Assembly: GCF_009873495.1 (NCBI RefSeq)
Contig: NZ_CP046703.1
Coordinates: 6,538,501 to 6,602,500, forward strand
DNA length: 64,000 nucleotides
Reading direction: 5' to 3'
From: Nostoc sp. ATCC 53789
Lineage (GTDB): Bacteria; Cyanobacteriota; Cyanobacteriia; Cyanobacteriales; Nostocaceae
The notes beneath the pieces are model-generated. The model was given only the letters and a program-made list of their open reading frames with translations, did no database searches and was not told where the DNA came from. The position numbers and the translations under genes were made by a program. Numbering within the stretch: the stretch's first letter is position 1; each line of letters begins with the position of its first letter. Positions 1-8,031 of this stretch are shown here, piece after piece.

Positions 1-888
1 ATCAAAGTGTTTTTGACTGATAATCCTGGCATAATCAGGACTACTGACAGGATTATCACCATAAAACTCTTTTAGGCATTTTTTCAGCCCATCTATTAAA
101 TCTTTTTTGATTTTTTTATTAACTAAAAGATAGTCAGGGGCGATACAAGTTTGTCCAGCATTAATAAATTTGCCCCAAGTGATTCGTCTGACAGTGTGTT
201 CAAGATTAATATCAGTATCTACTATACAAGGACTTTTACCACCCAATTCTAAAGTCACTGGTGTGAGATATTTGGCTGCTGCTGCCATAATAATTTTGCC
301 GATAGCTGTGCCACCAGTAAAAAAGATATGATCGAACTTTTCTGCAAGTAGTTTTTGACTTGCTTCCACATCTCCTTCTACGACTGCAATATAAGCTGGG
401 TCAAAATGTTTGGTAATAATCTTAGCAATGACATCAGAGGTATAAGAAGCAATTTCTGAAGGCTTGATAATTGCACAATTCCCGGCTGCGATCGCACCTA
501 CTAACGGTGAGATAATTAACTGAAATGGATAGTTCCAAGGGCCAATGATTAAAACAACCCCTAAAGGTTCTGGATAAATTTTTGCTGAGTAGGAAAAAAA
601 ATCAAAGGAAACTGGTGCTTTTTTGGGCTTAGTCCAGGTATTGATATGTTTTATAGCATAATCAATTTCCTTAATTACACCTATTTCTGTAATGTAAATC
701 TCCAATTCTGGTTTATGTAAATCTGCTTTTAATGCCTCGACTATTGCTTGTTCATGCTCAATTATGGCTTGCTTGAGATTTTTAAGTTGTTCAATGCGAA
801 AAGTAACATCTTTAGTTTTACCAGTTTCAAAAAACTCTCGCTGATTCTGGATAATATCGCCAATCTTAGATAATTCAGTGGTAATCAT
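1..888 (-). CDS. Aldehyde dehydrogenase family protein (3' end outside window)
   Basis: This is the N-terminal 296 residues of an NAD(P)-dependent aldehyde dehydrogenase, which oxidises aldehydes to carboxylic acids. I translated the minus strand from the ATG at 888 (MITTELSKIGDI...) and it stays open to the window edge. Visible family signatures are the cofactor-binding stretch around IIGPWNYPFQL, the FFTGGTAIGK turn, the general-base segment ELGGKSP and the catalytic cysteine in NAGQTCIAP. The short N-terminus resembles the class 3 / fatty-aldehyde group that lacks a targeting peptide. The gene runs off the left edge, so its C-terminus and any membrane anchor cannot be seen. The substrate is not predictable. 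Confidence 0.9.
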   Translation of the reverse strand, partial: MITTELSKIGDIIQNQREFFETGKTKDVTFRIEQLKNLKQAIIEHEQAIVEALKADLHKPELEIYITEIGVIKEIDYAIKHINTWTKPKKAPVSFDFFSYSAKIYPEPLGVVLIIGPWNYPFQLIISPLVGAIAAGNCAIIKPSEIASYTSDVIAKIITKHFDPAYIAVVEGDVEASQKLLAEKFDHIFFTGGTAIGKIIMAAAAKYLTPVTLELGGKSPCIVDTDINLEHTVRRITWGKFINAGQTCIAPDYLLVNKKIKKDLIDGLKKCLKEFYGDNPVSSPDYARIISQKHFD

Positions 889-1019
889 TGTTGGGTATCC
901 TCAAAAACTATGTTTTTAATGTGGCGTTGCTATCTCAGCATATTTAATTTGTCATTTTTTAGCGTTTGACTTTCTAATTAAAATATTTACTTGGAATTAT
1001 GGGGAGATATTAGTAAAGT

Positions 1020-1069
1020 TATAATTTATGAAATATCAGGATAAAATATCCCGTAATTCATAAATTATA
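1020..1069. terminator. Nested inverted repeat after the kinase gene
   Basis: Two perfect 13-nt arms (TATAATTTATGAA at 1020-1032 and its complement at 1057-1069) enclose a smaller hairpin (GGATA-aaa-TATCC, 1039-1051). It lies 13 bp beyond the stop of the response-regulator/kinase gene and upstream of the aldehyde dehydrogenase start. A transcription end or RNA-processing hairpin is likely. There is no clear U-run, so this is an inference. Confidence 0.45.
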
Positions 1070-1082
1070 ATTGCTAATTTTC

Positions 1083-2222
1083 TCATGTTGTGGCGGGTAA
1101 AAGGACAATAAATACACTACCTTTCCCCAATTCAGAATTCAGCAAAATAATACCTTGATGTGCCTCGACAATTCGACGAGCAAGGTAGAGTCCTAAGCCA
1201 CTACCAGAACTCTTGTGACTACCTTGACGAAATCGTTCAAATATGGTGGACTGTTCTTCGGTGGGAATCCCTGGGCCAGTATCCGCGATCGCAATGCTAA
1301 TATATTCAACGGGATTGGATTTTCCAGATAACTGAGATTGGCTACTTTTGTCTAACTGTCGTTGAGAAGTAAAACGAATAGTCACAGACCCGGAGTCGGT
1401 AAATTTGATTGCATTGCCGATCAGGTTTGTAAATAGACGATGCAATTCTAAGCGATCGCCCATAACTGTATTTGACTCTTCAGTAAAATCCAAATTTAGC
1501 GACAGTGTTTTAGCTTGAGCTAGTGGTGCTAATTCTCCAGTCACCTCTTCTAGCAAACGTCCCAAATTAACTGGTTGAAATGCCAAACTTTTGCGACCTG
1601 CTTCAAAGCGATAAACTTCCAATAAGGTATTGACCATAGTAAGCAGGTTGATATTACTACGGGCCATAATGGTGATTACTTCCTGCATTTGTGGTGATAA
1701 TGTTCCCAATGCACCTTGCTGAAATAGCATCAACATGCGATCGGCCGCCACTAAGGGAGTGCGTAAATCGTGGGTGAGACGAGAGACAAAATCTTCTCGC
1801 TGGCGGGCAATTTCATCACGTTCATCCATACTATGCTTCAAACGTAGGAGCGATCGCACTCGTGCCAGCAATTCATCTACAGTTACAGGTTTACGGATAA
1901 AATCATCAGCACCCAAGTCTAATCCGTGAGCAACGTTGGGTGCATCGTGGGCAGTAATCAGCAGTATGGGGATATATTGCGGCAGTTTCATATCACCGCG
2001 AATGTGCTTGGTGACTTCGTACCCATCCATATCTGGCATCATCAGATCCAGCAGAACCAAGTCACAAGGAGAAGCTTTCAATTCTGCTAAAGCCGAAATC
2101 CCATTTTCTGCGGTGCTAATCGTGTAACCTTCTTCCTCCAAGATAGTTTTGATCAAAAACACGTTATCAGGAGAGTCATCAACTACCAGAATTTTGCCAG
2201 AACGAGAAGATTGTGAAGTCAT
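1083..2222 (-). CDS. Response regulator-histidine kinase hybrid (REC-HisKA-HATPase)
   Basis: A 379-residue cytoplasmic signalling protein. An N-terminal receiver domain (about residues 9-125) has the DD acidic pair, phospho-acceptor D59 in LLDLMMPD and K111 in IRKP. It is followed by a HisKA dimerisation domain with the H-box RLTHDLRTPL (H151) and a HATPase_c domain with the N-box (NLIGNAIKF), G1 (ADTGPGIP) and G2 (GSGLGLYLA). There are no membrane segments, so the input is probably phosphotransfer from another kinase to the receiver. The REC-first order is typical of cyanobacterial phosphorelay intermediates. It is monocistronic on the minus strand. Partner and output are unknown. Confidence 0.9.
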   Translation of the reverse strand: MTSQSSRSGKILVVDDSPDNVFLIKTILEEEGYTISTAENGISALAELKASPCDLVLLDLMMPDMDGYEVTKHIRGDMKLPQYIPILLITAHDAPNVAHGLDLGADDFIRKPVTVDELLARVRSLLRLKHSMDERDEIARQREDFVSRLTHDLRTPLVAADRMLMLFQQGALGTLSPQMQEVITIMARSNINLLTMVNTLLEVYRFEAGRKSLAFQPVNLGRLLEEVTGELAPLAQAKTLSLNLDFTEESNTVMGDRLELHRLFTNLIGNAIKFTDSGSVTIRFTSQRQLDKSSQSQLSGKSNPVEYISIAIADTGPGIPTEEQSTIFERFRQGSHKSSGSGLGLYLARRIVEAHQGIILLNSELGKGSVFIVLLPATT

Positions 2223-2757
2223 ATAGATGCAGGGTACGGGATAAAAGCAAATTTTTAGGGAAACTGGTTTATTGGTATAGTTTTTTAGATAGTTCTCTTA
2301 AGTAAACTTCCTCCAAAGAAAATTGCTTACTAATAAATTTATATAAATGTGTTTTAAAAACTACTTTACTTACCTTTTTAGCAGATAGCTACAAACTAAT
2401 TGAATTATGGCTCGTAATTTCTAGTAATAGAGTTCCCTAAAACTCTGAAAAAGTAACATATAATACTTAGGATACCTCCCTGCAATAATATTTTTTTATA
2501 CATAAATAAATTAGGGTTACAACAATTGTTGTAACCCTACAAAACGCTATATTCAATCTGCTCAAAAACCACTATAGAATAACAATTAACTTCATAACTA
2601 CCGAATTATGAGCAATTCTTTACATTGACTATATGTAGATTAATAGTTTGCAAAGGTAAATACTTTCTTGCTTGCCTGCGTGGGATAAGTGACGCTAGTG
2701 TTAAAAGAAATCGTGCAAACTAAAACCCTCATCCCAGAAGTCGAGTAGGAAGCTAGA
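2223..2757. other. AT-rich intergenic region with a palindrome
   Basis: 535 bp between the divergent kinase gene and the NIL-domain gene. I see no convincing coding sequence. It must hold both promoters, and it contains the 28-bp palindrome listed separately. An AGGA motif lies about 8 bp before the NIL gene start. Confidence 0.6.
2512..2539. promoter_or_regulatory. Perfect 28-bp palindrome without loop
   Basis: Half-site TAGGGTTACAACAA is followed directly by its exact reverse complement, giving 14+14 bp with no spacer. It sits in the divergent intergenic region, about 290 bp from one start and 220 bp from the other. It could be an operator for a dimeric regulator or a very stable hairpin. 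There is no T-run that would make it a standard terminator. Confidence 0.55.
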
Positions 2758-3066
2758 ATGGCAATTCCAAATAAAGAAGTAAAATCTAATACAGATATTT
2801 TAGATAATAGACGCACCCAAACTCGCATCCAGGTTCGTATTCCTAAAGACTTGCATGAGGAACCAGTCATTTCACGACTGGTTTCTCACTATGGGATCAC
2901 AGTTATTATTGCTGATGCTCAGGTAAGCGCAAACGTGCCACAATATAGCTGCTTCGATCTGGAACTGCGAGGTACTGTTTCTCAGATTGAAAGTGCCCTA
3001 ACTTACCTGGATGAACTGGATTTAGAAGTTTTGCACCAATCCAGCCCTGAAGAAGATGGTTGGTAA
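2758..3066 (+). CDS. NIL domain-containing protein
   Basis: A 102-residue soluble protein. After about 20 variable residues, the part from RTQTRIQVRIPKDLHEEPVISRL onward matches the ferredoxin-like NIL fold, named after its N-I-L core residues and best known as the C-terminal ligand-sensing domain of the methionine transporter ATPase MetN. Here it stands alone, with no ABC ATPase next to it, so it probably acts as a small regulatory or metabolite-binding protein. The ATG at 2758 is preceded by AGGA at a good distance. A hairpin follows the stop. Its exact ligand cannot be read from sequence. Confidence 0.8.
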   Translation: MAIPNKEVKSNTDILDNRRTQTRIQVRIPKDLHEEPVISRLVSHYGITVIIADAQVSANVPQYSCFDLELRGTVSQIESALTYLDELDLEVLHQSSPEEDGW

Positions 3067-3090
3067 ATTGAGTTCTCAGTCCTGAGTTAT

Positions 3091-3119
3091 GAGTGCTGAG
3101 TCAAAAACACTCAGCACTC
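3091..3119. terminator. Hairpin of GAGTGCTGAGT repeats between convergent genes
   Basis: GAGTGCTGAGT (3091-3101) pairs perfectly with ACTCAGCACTC (3109-3119) across a 7-nt A-rich loop. The right arm continues as tandem CAGCACT heptamers to about 3133. It lies between the convergent NIL and response-regulator genes and could end transcription from either side. Confidence 0.5.
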
Positions 3120-3143
3120 AGCACTCAGCACTCGTTACTGATT

Positions 3144-3821
3144 TTAGGCCATTTGATTTTCAATCGCCCACCGCGCTAGTTCAGTGCGGTTATGGAGATT
3201 GGTTTTGCCCAACATATTGGACACATGGCTTTCAACTGTGCGCTGACTAACATTTAGTTCTTCAGCAATTTCCCGGTTAGCTAAACCCCTAGCGACAAAC
3301 TGGACTACTTTCAGTTCTGTTGGGGTTAATTGCACATCGAAGGGAACCTGGATGCGGGAACCATTTTCGCCTCCTTTTGCTTGGTGTTCTTTCCAACGGA
3401 TAGTTTGTTTCAGCGAGGATTCAACTTGGGCTACGAGTTCTTCTGGTTCAAAGGGCTTGACCATATAAACATCAGCACCTTTATTCAGACCCTTAACTCG
3501 GTCTGCGCTTTGTCCCTTAGCTGAAAGGAAAAGAACCGGAATCCAACTGGTGCGTTCGTTTTGCCGGACTTGTTCCACAAAAGTATATCCGTCCATTTCC
3601 GGCATCATCACATCGCAGATAATCATGTCTGGAACATCTTGCTCTAAAATTTCCAGAGCTTCACGTCCATTTTCGGCGGTGATGACTTCGTATCCCCGGA
3701 ATTCTAAGTAATCCTTCACCAGCAAGATGAGGTTAGGGTCATCATCAATCAATAGAAGTCGTTTGTGATCTTTCATGCTGGGCTCTTTCATAGCAGTGGC
3801 ACTTGTCGCGCTTCGGTCCAT
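3144..3821 (-). CDS. NarL/LuxR-type response regulator, Ycf29-like
   Basis: About 225 residues: a receiver domain with the DDD acidic cluster, phospho-acceptor Asp near residue 70 (CDVMMPEMDG) and KPFEPEEL around the conserved Lys, then a short linker and a LuxR/GerE helix-turn-helix (LTPTELKVVQFVARGLANREIAEELNV as a whole segment, ending in TNLHNRTELARWAIE). The tail closely resembles plastid Ycf29 and the cyanobacterial Rre1 group, known for heat and light stress control including groESL. The nearby groESL operon fits but does not prove that role. I chose the ATG at 3821; a TTG at 3824 and internal ATGs at 3791 and 3776 are alternatives, and none has a strong Shine-Dalgarno. Confidence 0.85.
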   Translation of the reverse strand: MDRSATSATAMKEPSMKDHKRLLLIDDDPNLILLVKDYLEFRGYEVITAENGREALEILEQDVPDMIICDVMMPEMDGYTFVEQVRQNERTSWIPVLFLSAKGQSADRVKGLNKGADVYMVKPFEPEELVAQVESSLKQTIRWKEHQAKGGENGSRIQVPFDVQLTPTELKVVQFVARGLANREIAEELNVSQRTVESHVSNMLGKTNLHNRTELARWAIENQMA

Positions 3822-4150
3822 CAAAGTCTTGAATATTTATCCTCTATGGTGGGTTATTTTGAGATGTTGTCCTTTTTCCTACTTAACTTGCCTTTGCTGT
3901 CTCGAAGTCTCAAAAATGCCGAGCATTTTCAAGAGACTAATAGCTCGATAGCAAAAGTCCAGCAAGGATACGTATAGCAGTAGTATCTATAATGCGCTAT
4001 TATATATCGCATTGAAAGTGGCGGGCGAAAAAACACTGATTAAATAATAATCCTTCTGACTCACAAGTAAGTATTGGCTTAAAGATGACCCTACCTCAAA
4101 ACCAACCCGCACTTTCTTAAAGCTTACTGCTGTTCCATATCCTTCGGTTG
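3822..4150. other. Intergenic region upstream of the response regulator
   Basis: About 330 bp that should hold the promoter of the minus-strand response regulator and the 3' end of the ferredoxin gene. I see no coding sequence, no clear hairpin and no recognisable operator. Confidence 0.4.
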
Positions 4151-4612
4151 TTAAGCCTCTATGAGGTGTTCACAAGAAACTAGGGAAGTTTCTGGCAAAG
4201 GATGGTTGAAAAACGCATATTCTTTTACCACCTTATTGCCTATTAAGTGTTCTTGGATGATCCGCTCAATAACTTCCAGGTTTGCTTGGCGATACCAGAC
4301 ACCATCAAGGTAAACCACCATTATGGGTCTAGAACAACAAACGCGCAAGCAGTTGGCTTTAGTTCTGTAGACGCATAAGGAATAATTCTGTTGCGACTCA
4401 TCAAGTTTTAACTCTTTAAGTCGCTCTTTTAAGTATTCCCAGAATTCCAGACTAGCTCGTTTTGAGCAGCAATTAGCAATTGTCTGGTCAGCGCAAATAA
4501 AAATGTGTCGCTGAATTTTTGCAAGTCCAAAACTTTCTACACAATTACTCAGGGCATTATATTCTACTAGAGATTTAGTGGCTTTGGGGATTTGATGGCT
4601 TGACTGGATCAC
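4151..4612 (-). CDS. Thioredoxin-fold [2Fe-2S] ferredoxin-like protein
   Basis: A 153-residue protein of the NuoE-like, thioredoxin-fold [2Fe-2S] ferredoxin family (electron carrier). The signature HIFICADQT...CC (C40, C48/C49) and the second pair TKANCLRVC (C88, C92) give the four expected cluster ligands, followed by the conserved PIMVVYLDGVWY strand and the IIQEHL helix. Compared with the usual NCLRVCxxGP form, here a Cys-Ser-Arg sits before the Pro (VCCSRP), so an extra cysteine lies next to a ligand. About 35 residues of unrelated N-terminus and 25 of C-terminus flank the core. It starts at GTG (4612). The redox partner is unknown. Confidence 0.8.
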   Translation of the reverse strand: MIQSSHQIPKATKSLVEYNALSNCVESFGLAKIQRHIFICADQTIANCCSKRASLEFWEYLKERLKELKLDESQQNYSLCVYRTKANCLRVCCSRPIMVVYLDGVWYRQANLEVIERIIQEHLIGNKVVKEYAFFNHPLPETSLVSCEHLIEA

Positions 4613-4877
4613 TGTATTGTTACTTATCGAGCAGCTCCCTGATTACAGTTCTATAACAATTTCCCAGCTTTGCAAATAAAGTTGACTGAGAAGAGAATGG
4701 GGCATTGGGCAACTTGTACTGAGCAGAGTCTCTCAAATATAAGTATTGGGCATTGGGAAAACTCTTCACTACTCCCGACTCCCTATGACCATATAAAAAT
4801 ATACGTAACTTACAGAGCAGAACCCGAAGGATATAAATAATTAGGCATTAATACTTAAGTACATCAACGCTCTTCTA
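4613..4877. other. Intergenic region with short repeats before groESL control region
   Basis: Non-coding DNA between the divergent ferredoxin and groES genes. It contains degenerate GGGCATT-type heptamers (around 4700-4755). Together with the downstream control elements it spans 365 bp. Confidence 0.4.
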
Positions 4878-4893
4878 GTTCGGGAACCCGTAC
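4878..4893 (+). promoter_or_regulatory. K-box-like element upstream of groES
   Basis: GTTCGGGAACCCGTAC matches the K-box pattern described for cyanobacterial groE promoters (GTTCGG-NNAN-CCNNAC, quoted from memory) at every fixed position. It lies 40 bp upstream of CIRCE. This element is reported to mediate light- and heat-responsive activation in addition to HrcA repression. No N-box (GATCTA) was seen nearby. Confidence 0.6.
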
Positions 4894-4932
4894 TCAAGCA
4901 ATTCTTGCCATTGGATGCCAATTTTAGGTAAA

Positions 4933-4959
4933 TTAGCACTCAGGGGTTGAGAGTGCTAA
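4933..4959 (+). promoter_or_regulatory. CIRCE operator (HrcA-binding site)
   Basis: TTAGCACTC, a 9-nt spacer, then GAGTGCTAA: a perfect CIRCE inverted repeat. It lies 18 bp before the groES start, so the repressor HrcA would block transcription or lie in the early 5' UTR. A GGAG Shine-Dalgarno follows it. Confidence 0.95.
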
Positions 4960-4977
4960 TCTCTGGAGAAAATAATT

Positions 4978-5289
4978 ATGGCAGCCTTATCTTTAAGCGT
5001 TTCTACAGTTAAACCTTTGAGCGATCGCGTTTTCGTAAAAGTGAACGCCTCAGAGGAAAAGACCGCAGGTGGTCTGTATTTGCCCGATACCGCCAAGGAA
5101 AAGCCCCAGGTAGGGGAAGTAGTTGCCCTTGGCCCTGGCAAGCGTAACGAAGACGGTAGCCGTCAGGAATTGGAAATTAAAGTCGGCGATAAAGTGTTGT
5201 ACTCCAAGTACGCTGGCACTGACATCAAGCTCGGCACCGAAGAATATGTACTGCTTTCTGAAAAAGATATTTTAGCAGTCGTTATTTAG
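4978..5289 (+). CDS. groES: Co-chaperonin GroES
   Basis: 103 residues, the full length of the GroES (Cpn10) family. GroES forms the heptameric lid of the GroEL folding chamber. Visible features are the N-terminal strand VKPLSDRVFVKV, the mobile loop region EEKTAGGLYLP that contacts GroEL, and the C-terminal EYVLLSEKDILAV. A perfect CIRCE operator and a K-box-like element lie upstream and groL follows 101 bp downstream, so this is the CIRCE-controlled groESL operon. The start has a GGAG at a good distance. The short unique N-terminus (MAALSLSVS) is common in cyanobacterial GroES. Confidence 0.98.
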   Translation: MAALSLSVSTVKPLSDRVFVKVNASEEKTAGGLYLPDTAKEKPQVGEVVALGPGKRNEDGSRQELEIKVGDKVLYSKYAGTDIKLGTEEYVLLSEKDILAVVI

Positions 5290-5384
5290 TGGTCATTAGT
5301 CATTAGTCATTAGTCATTAGCCAATGACAAAAGACAAATGACAAATGACGAAGAACAAAAGACAAATGACAAAGGACAACTAAA
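5290..5384. repeat. Inverted heptamer repeat block in the groES-groL spacer
   Basis: Four or so tandem GTCATTA heptamers (5291-5320) are followed at once by complementary GACAAAT/AATGACA-type units to about 5384, so the transcript can fold into a long hairpin between the two cistrons. This is a short tandemly repeated repetitive (STRR) sequence of the Nostoc/Anabaena kind. It fills nearly the whole intergenic spacer. Confidence 0.8.
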
Positions 5385-5390
5385 ACAATT

Positions 5391-7025
5391 ATGGCAAAGC
5401 GCATTATCTACAACGAAAACGCCCGTCGCGCCTTAGAACGAGGCATTGACATCCTGGCTGAGGCTGTAGCTGTTACCCTTGGCCCCAAAGGTCGTAACGT
5501 AGTCCTAGAAAAGAAATTTGGCGCACCGCAAATTGTTAATGACGGTGTAACGATCGCTAAAGAAATCGAATTAGAAGACCACATTGAAAACACTGGCGTA
5601 GCTTTGATTCGTCAAGCTGCCTCTAAGACCAACGATGCTGCGGGCGATGGTACCACAACTGCTACCGTTTTAGCTCATGCGATCGTCAAAGAAGGCTTGC
5701 GGAACGTTGCAGCTGGTGCTAACGCAATTTCCCTGAAGCGTGGTATTGATAAAGCTACTGCCTTTTTGGTAGACAAAATCAAAGAACACGCCCGTCCAGT
5801 GGAAGATTCCAAAGCCATTGCCCAAGTTGGTGCAATCTCGGCTGGTAATGACGAAGAAGTCGGTCAGATGATTGCCCAAGCAATGGACAAGGTGGGTAAG
5901 GAAGGCGTAATTTCCCTAGAAGAAGGGAAATCTATGTTCACCGAGTTGGAAATCACTGAAGGGATGCGCTTTGACAAAGGCTACATCTCTCCTTATTTCG
6001 CTACTGACCCTGAGCGGATGGAAGCAGTTTTTGATGAGCCTTTCATACTGCTGACCGATAAGAAAATCGCTTTGGTACAAGACCTTGTACCAGTGTTAGA
6101 GCAAGTAGCTCGTGCTGGTCGTCCTTTGGTAATTATCGCCGAAGATATTGAAAAAGAAGCTTTGGCAACCTTAGTAGTAAACCGTTTGCGCGGTGTACTC
6201 AACGTGGCTGCTGTTAAGGCTCCTGGTTTTGGCGATCGCCGCAAAGCACTACTAGAAGACATCGCTGTTTTAACTGGTGGTCAACTAATTACCGAAGATG
6301 CTGGTTTGAAGCTAGATAACACCAAGCTGGATAGCCTGGGTAAAGCTCGCCGGATCACCATTACCAAGGACAGCACCACAATTGTTGCCGAAGGTAACGA
6401 AGCTGCTGTTAAGGCTCGTGTAGAACAGATTCGTCGTCAAATCGATGAAACCGAATCTTCTTACGACAAAGAGAAATTACAAGAGCGTCTTGCTAAACTC
6501 TCTGGTGGTGTCGCTGTCGTGAAAGTTGGTGCAGCGACTGAAACCGAAATGAAAGACAAGAAACTGCGCCTAGAAGACGCTATCAACGCCACCAAAGCTG
6601 CTGTGGAAGAAGGTATCGTTCCTGGCGGTGGTACAACTCTGGCTCACCTTGCTCCTGAATTGGAAGTTTGGGCGAAGAGCAATCTTAAAGATGAAGAGTT
6701 GATTGGTGCTTTGATTGTTGTTCGTGCTTTACCTGCACCTCTGAAGCGGATTGCTGAAAACGCTGGTCAGAATGGTGCTGTGATCGCTGAACGCGTTAAA
6801 GAGAAAGAATTCAATGTTGGCTACAATGCTGCAACAAACGAATTCGTCGATTTGTTAGCTGCTGGTATTGTTGACCCTGCTAAAGTGACTCGTTCTGCTC
6901 TGCAAAACGCTGCATCCATCGCTGGTATGGTGTTGACAACCGAATGTATTATAGTTGACAAGCCTGAACCAAAAGATGGCGCTCCTGCTGGCGCTGGTGC
7001 TGGTGGCGGCGACTTCGATTACTAA
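5391..7025 (+). CDS. groL: Chaperonin GroEL (60 kDa)
   Basis: 544 residues, the full Cpn60 length. It is the ATP-driven, double-ring chaperonin that folds client proteins with GroES. The nucleotide-binding motif GDGTTTATVLA, the family signature region around AAVEEGIVPGGGTT and the apical segment VIIAEDIEKEALATL are all present. The C-terminus is GAPAGAGAGGGDFDY, a Gly/Ala tail without the GGM repeats of E. coli GroEL, as expected for the cyanobacterial GroEL1 that lies with groES. It is co-transcribed with groES and followed by a good Rho-independent terminator. Confidence 0.98.
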   Translation: MAKRIIYNENARRALERGIDILAEAVAVTLGPKGRNVVLEKKFGAPQIVNDGVTIAKEIELEDHIENTGVALIRQAASKTNDAAGDGTTTATVLAHAIVKEGLRNVAAGANAISLKRGIDKATAFLVDKIKEHARPVEDSKAIAQVGAISAGNDEEVGQMIAQAMDKVGKEGVISLEEGKSMFTELEITEGMRFDKGYISPYFATDPERMEAVFDEPFILLTDKKIALVQDLVPVLEQVARAGRPLVIIAEDIEKEALATLVVNRLRGVLNVAAVKAPGFGDRRKALLEDIAVLTGGQLITEDAGLKLDNTKLDSLGKARRITITKDSTTIVAEGNEAAVKARVEQIRRQIDETESSYDKEKLQERLAKLSGGVAVVKVGAATETEMKDKKLRLEDAINATKAAVEEGIVPGGGTTLAHLAPELEVWAKSNLKDEELIGALIVVRALPAPLKRIAENAGQNGAVIAERVKEKEFNVGYNAATNEFVDLLAAGIVDPAKVTRSALQNAASIAGMVLTTECIIVDKPEPKDGAPAGAGAGGGDFDY

Positions 7026-7050
7026 TACTTTGTAGTTACATAATTTGAAA

Positions 7051-7085
7051 AACAGCTGCTTCCTGATGGATGCGGCTGTTTTTTT
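7051..7085 (+). terminator. Rho-independent terminator of groESL
   Basis: AACAGCTGC (7051-7059) pairs with GCGGCTGTT (7072-7080), with one G-U pair and a 12-nt loop, and is followed by a run of seven T. It lies 25 bp after the groL stop. Confidence 0.9.
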
Positions 7086-7107
7086 GTGTCAAAAGAAGAG
7101 GAAGAGG

Positions 7108-7920
7108 GTGAGTTACGACAACGCTTGTAAATATTTAGCTGAACAGTACCCTGCTGATTTTGTCCGTTGGTTTCTTGGGGTAGAGGTGCAATAAATTGAA
7201 GTATTAAAAACGGAACTTACGCTTGAACCAATTCGTGCAGATTCTGTGACATTTTTGCAAGCAGCTAACCAAATTTTGCACATTGAATTTCAAACTTTGG
7301 CGAAATCTAATCCGGCGCTTAATTTCCGAATGCTCGATTATTCTGTGAGGTTGAAGCGCCAATACCGTTGTCCTGTAGTGCAAGTGCTAATCTTTTTGCA
7401 GGAAACTACTAATGAAATGGCTTTTACTGAAGAATATCGGGACAACATGACGATTCACCAATATCAGATTGTTCGTCTTTGGGAGCAAGATTCAACACTA
7501 TTTTTAGTTAATCCGGCGCTGTTACCTTTAGCAAGTTTAACGCGAACTGACTCGCCGCAAAGTTTGCTGGCACAAGTGGCTGAACAAGTCGCTACAATTC
7601 CAGATAGAGAGGAGCAACAAAATATTGCGGGTTGTGTAGAAATTCTGGCAGGTTTGCGGTTTGACAAGGATTTTGTTCGGCAATTTTTACGGGAGGATAT
7701 TATGAGAGAGTCTGTAATTTATCAAGATATTGTTCAAAAGGAAGCGTTTAAATTGATTAGTCGTCAGCTTCAAAAGCGTTTTGGTGATAATATTGGTGGC
7801 TCATTAGTTGAGCAGGTTAGGAATTTATCTGCTGAACAGTTAGAGGATTTGGGAGAGGCATTGTTGGATTTTTCTGAAGTTGATAATTTAGTAGCTTGGT
7901 TAGGGACTTCCAGAAAATAA
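7108..7920 (+). pseudogene. Rpn/DUF4351 family putative nuclease, disrupted
   Basis: A protein of the Rpn-like, PD-(D/E)XK nuclease-related family that ends in a DUF4351 domain (SRQLQKRFGD...AEQLEDLGEALLDF). The natural start is a GTG at 7108 with an AGAGGG ribosome site (VSYDNACKYLAEQYPADFVRWFLGVEVQ). An in-frame TAA at 7192-7194 interrupts it, after which the same frame continues (IEVLKTELTLEPIRADSVTF). An internal GTG at 7246 could give a 224-residue product lacking the N-terminal part. The last five residues (GTSRK) and the stop are supplied by the insertion sequence that begins at 7903. Thus both ends of the gene are damaged. These genes are common, mobile and often decayed in Nostoc genomes. 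Confidence 0.8.
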
Positions 7921-8031
7921 AATATACAGATAATAAAAATGATAATCATTGTTAGGGGGGTGGGAGAGGCTGCCGTTGGCAGCCTCTCCCACCCCAAGTT
8001 GTAGTAAATTGAATGATGATTCGATTTTGGG

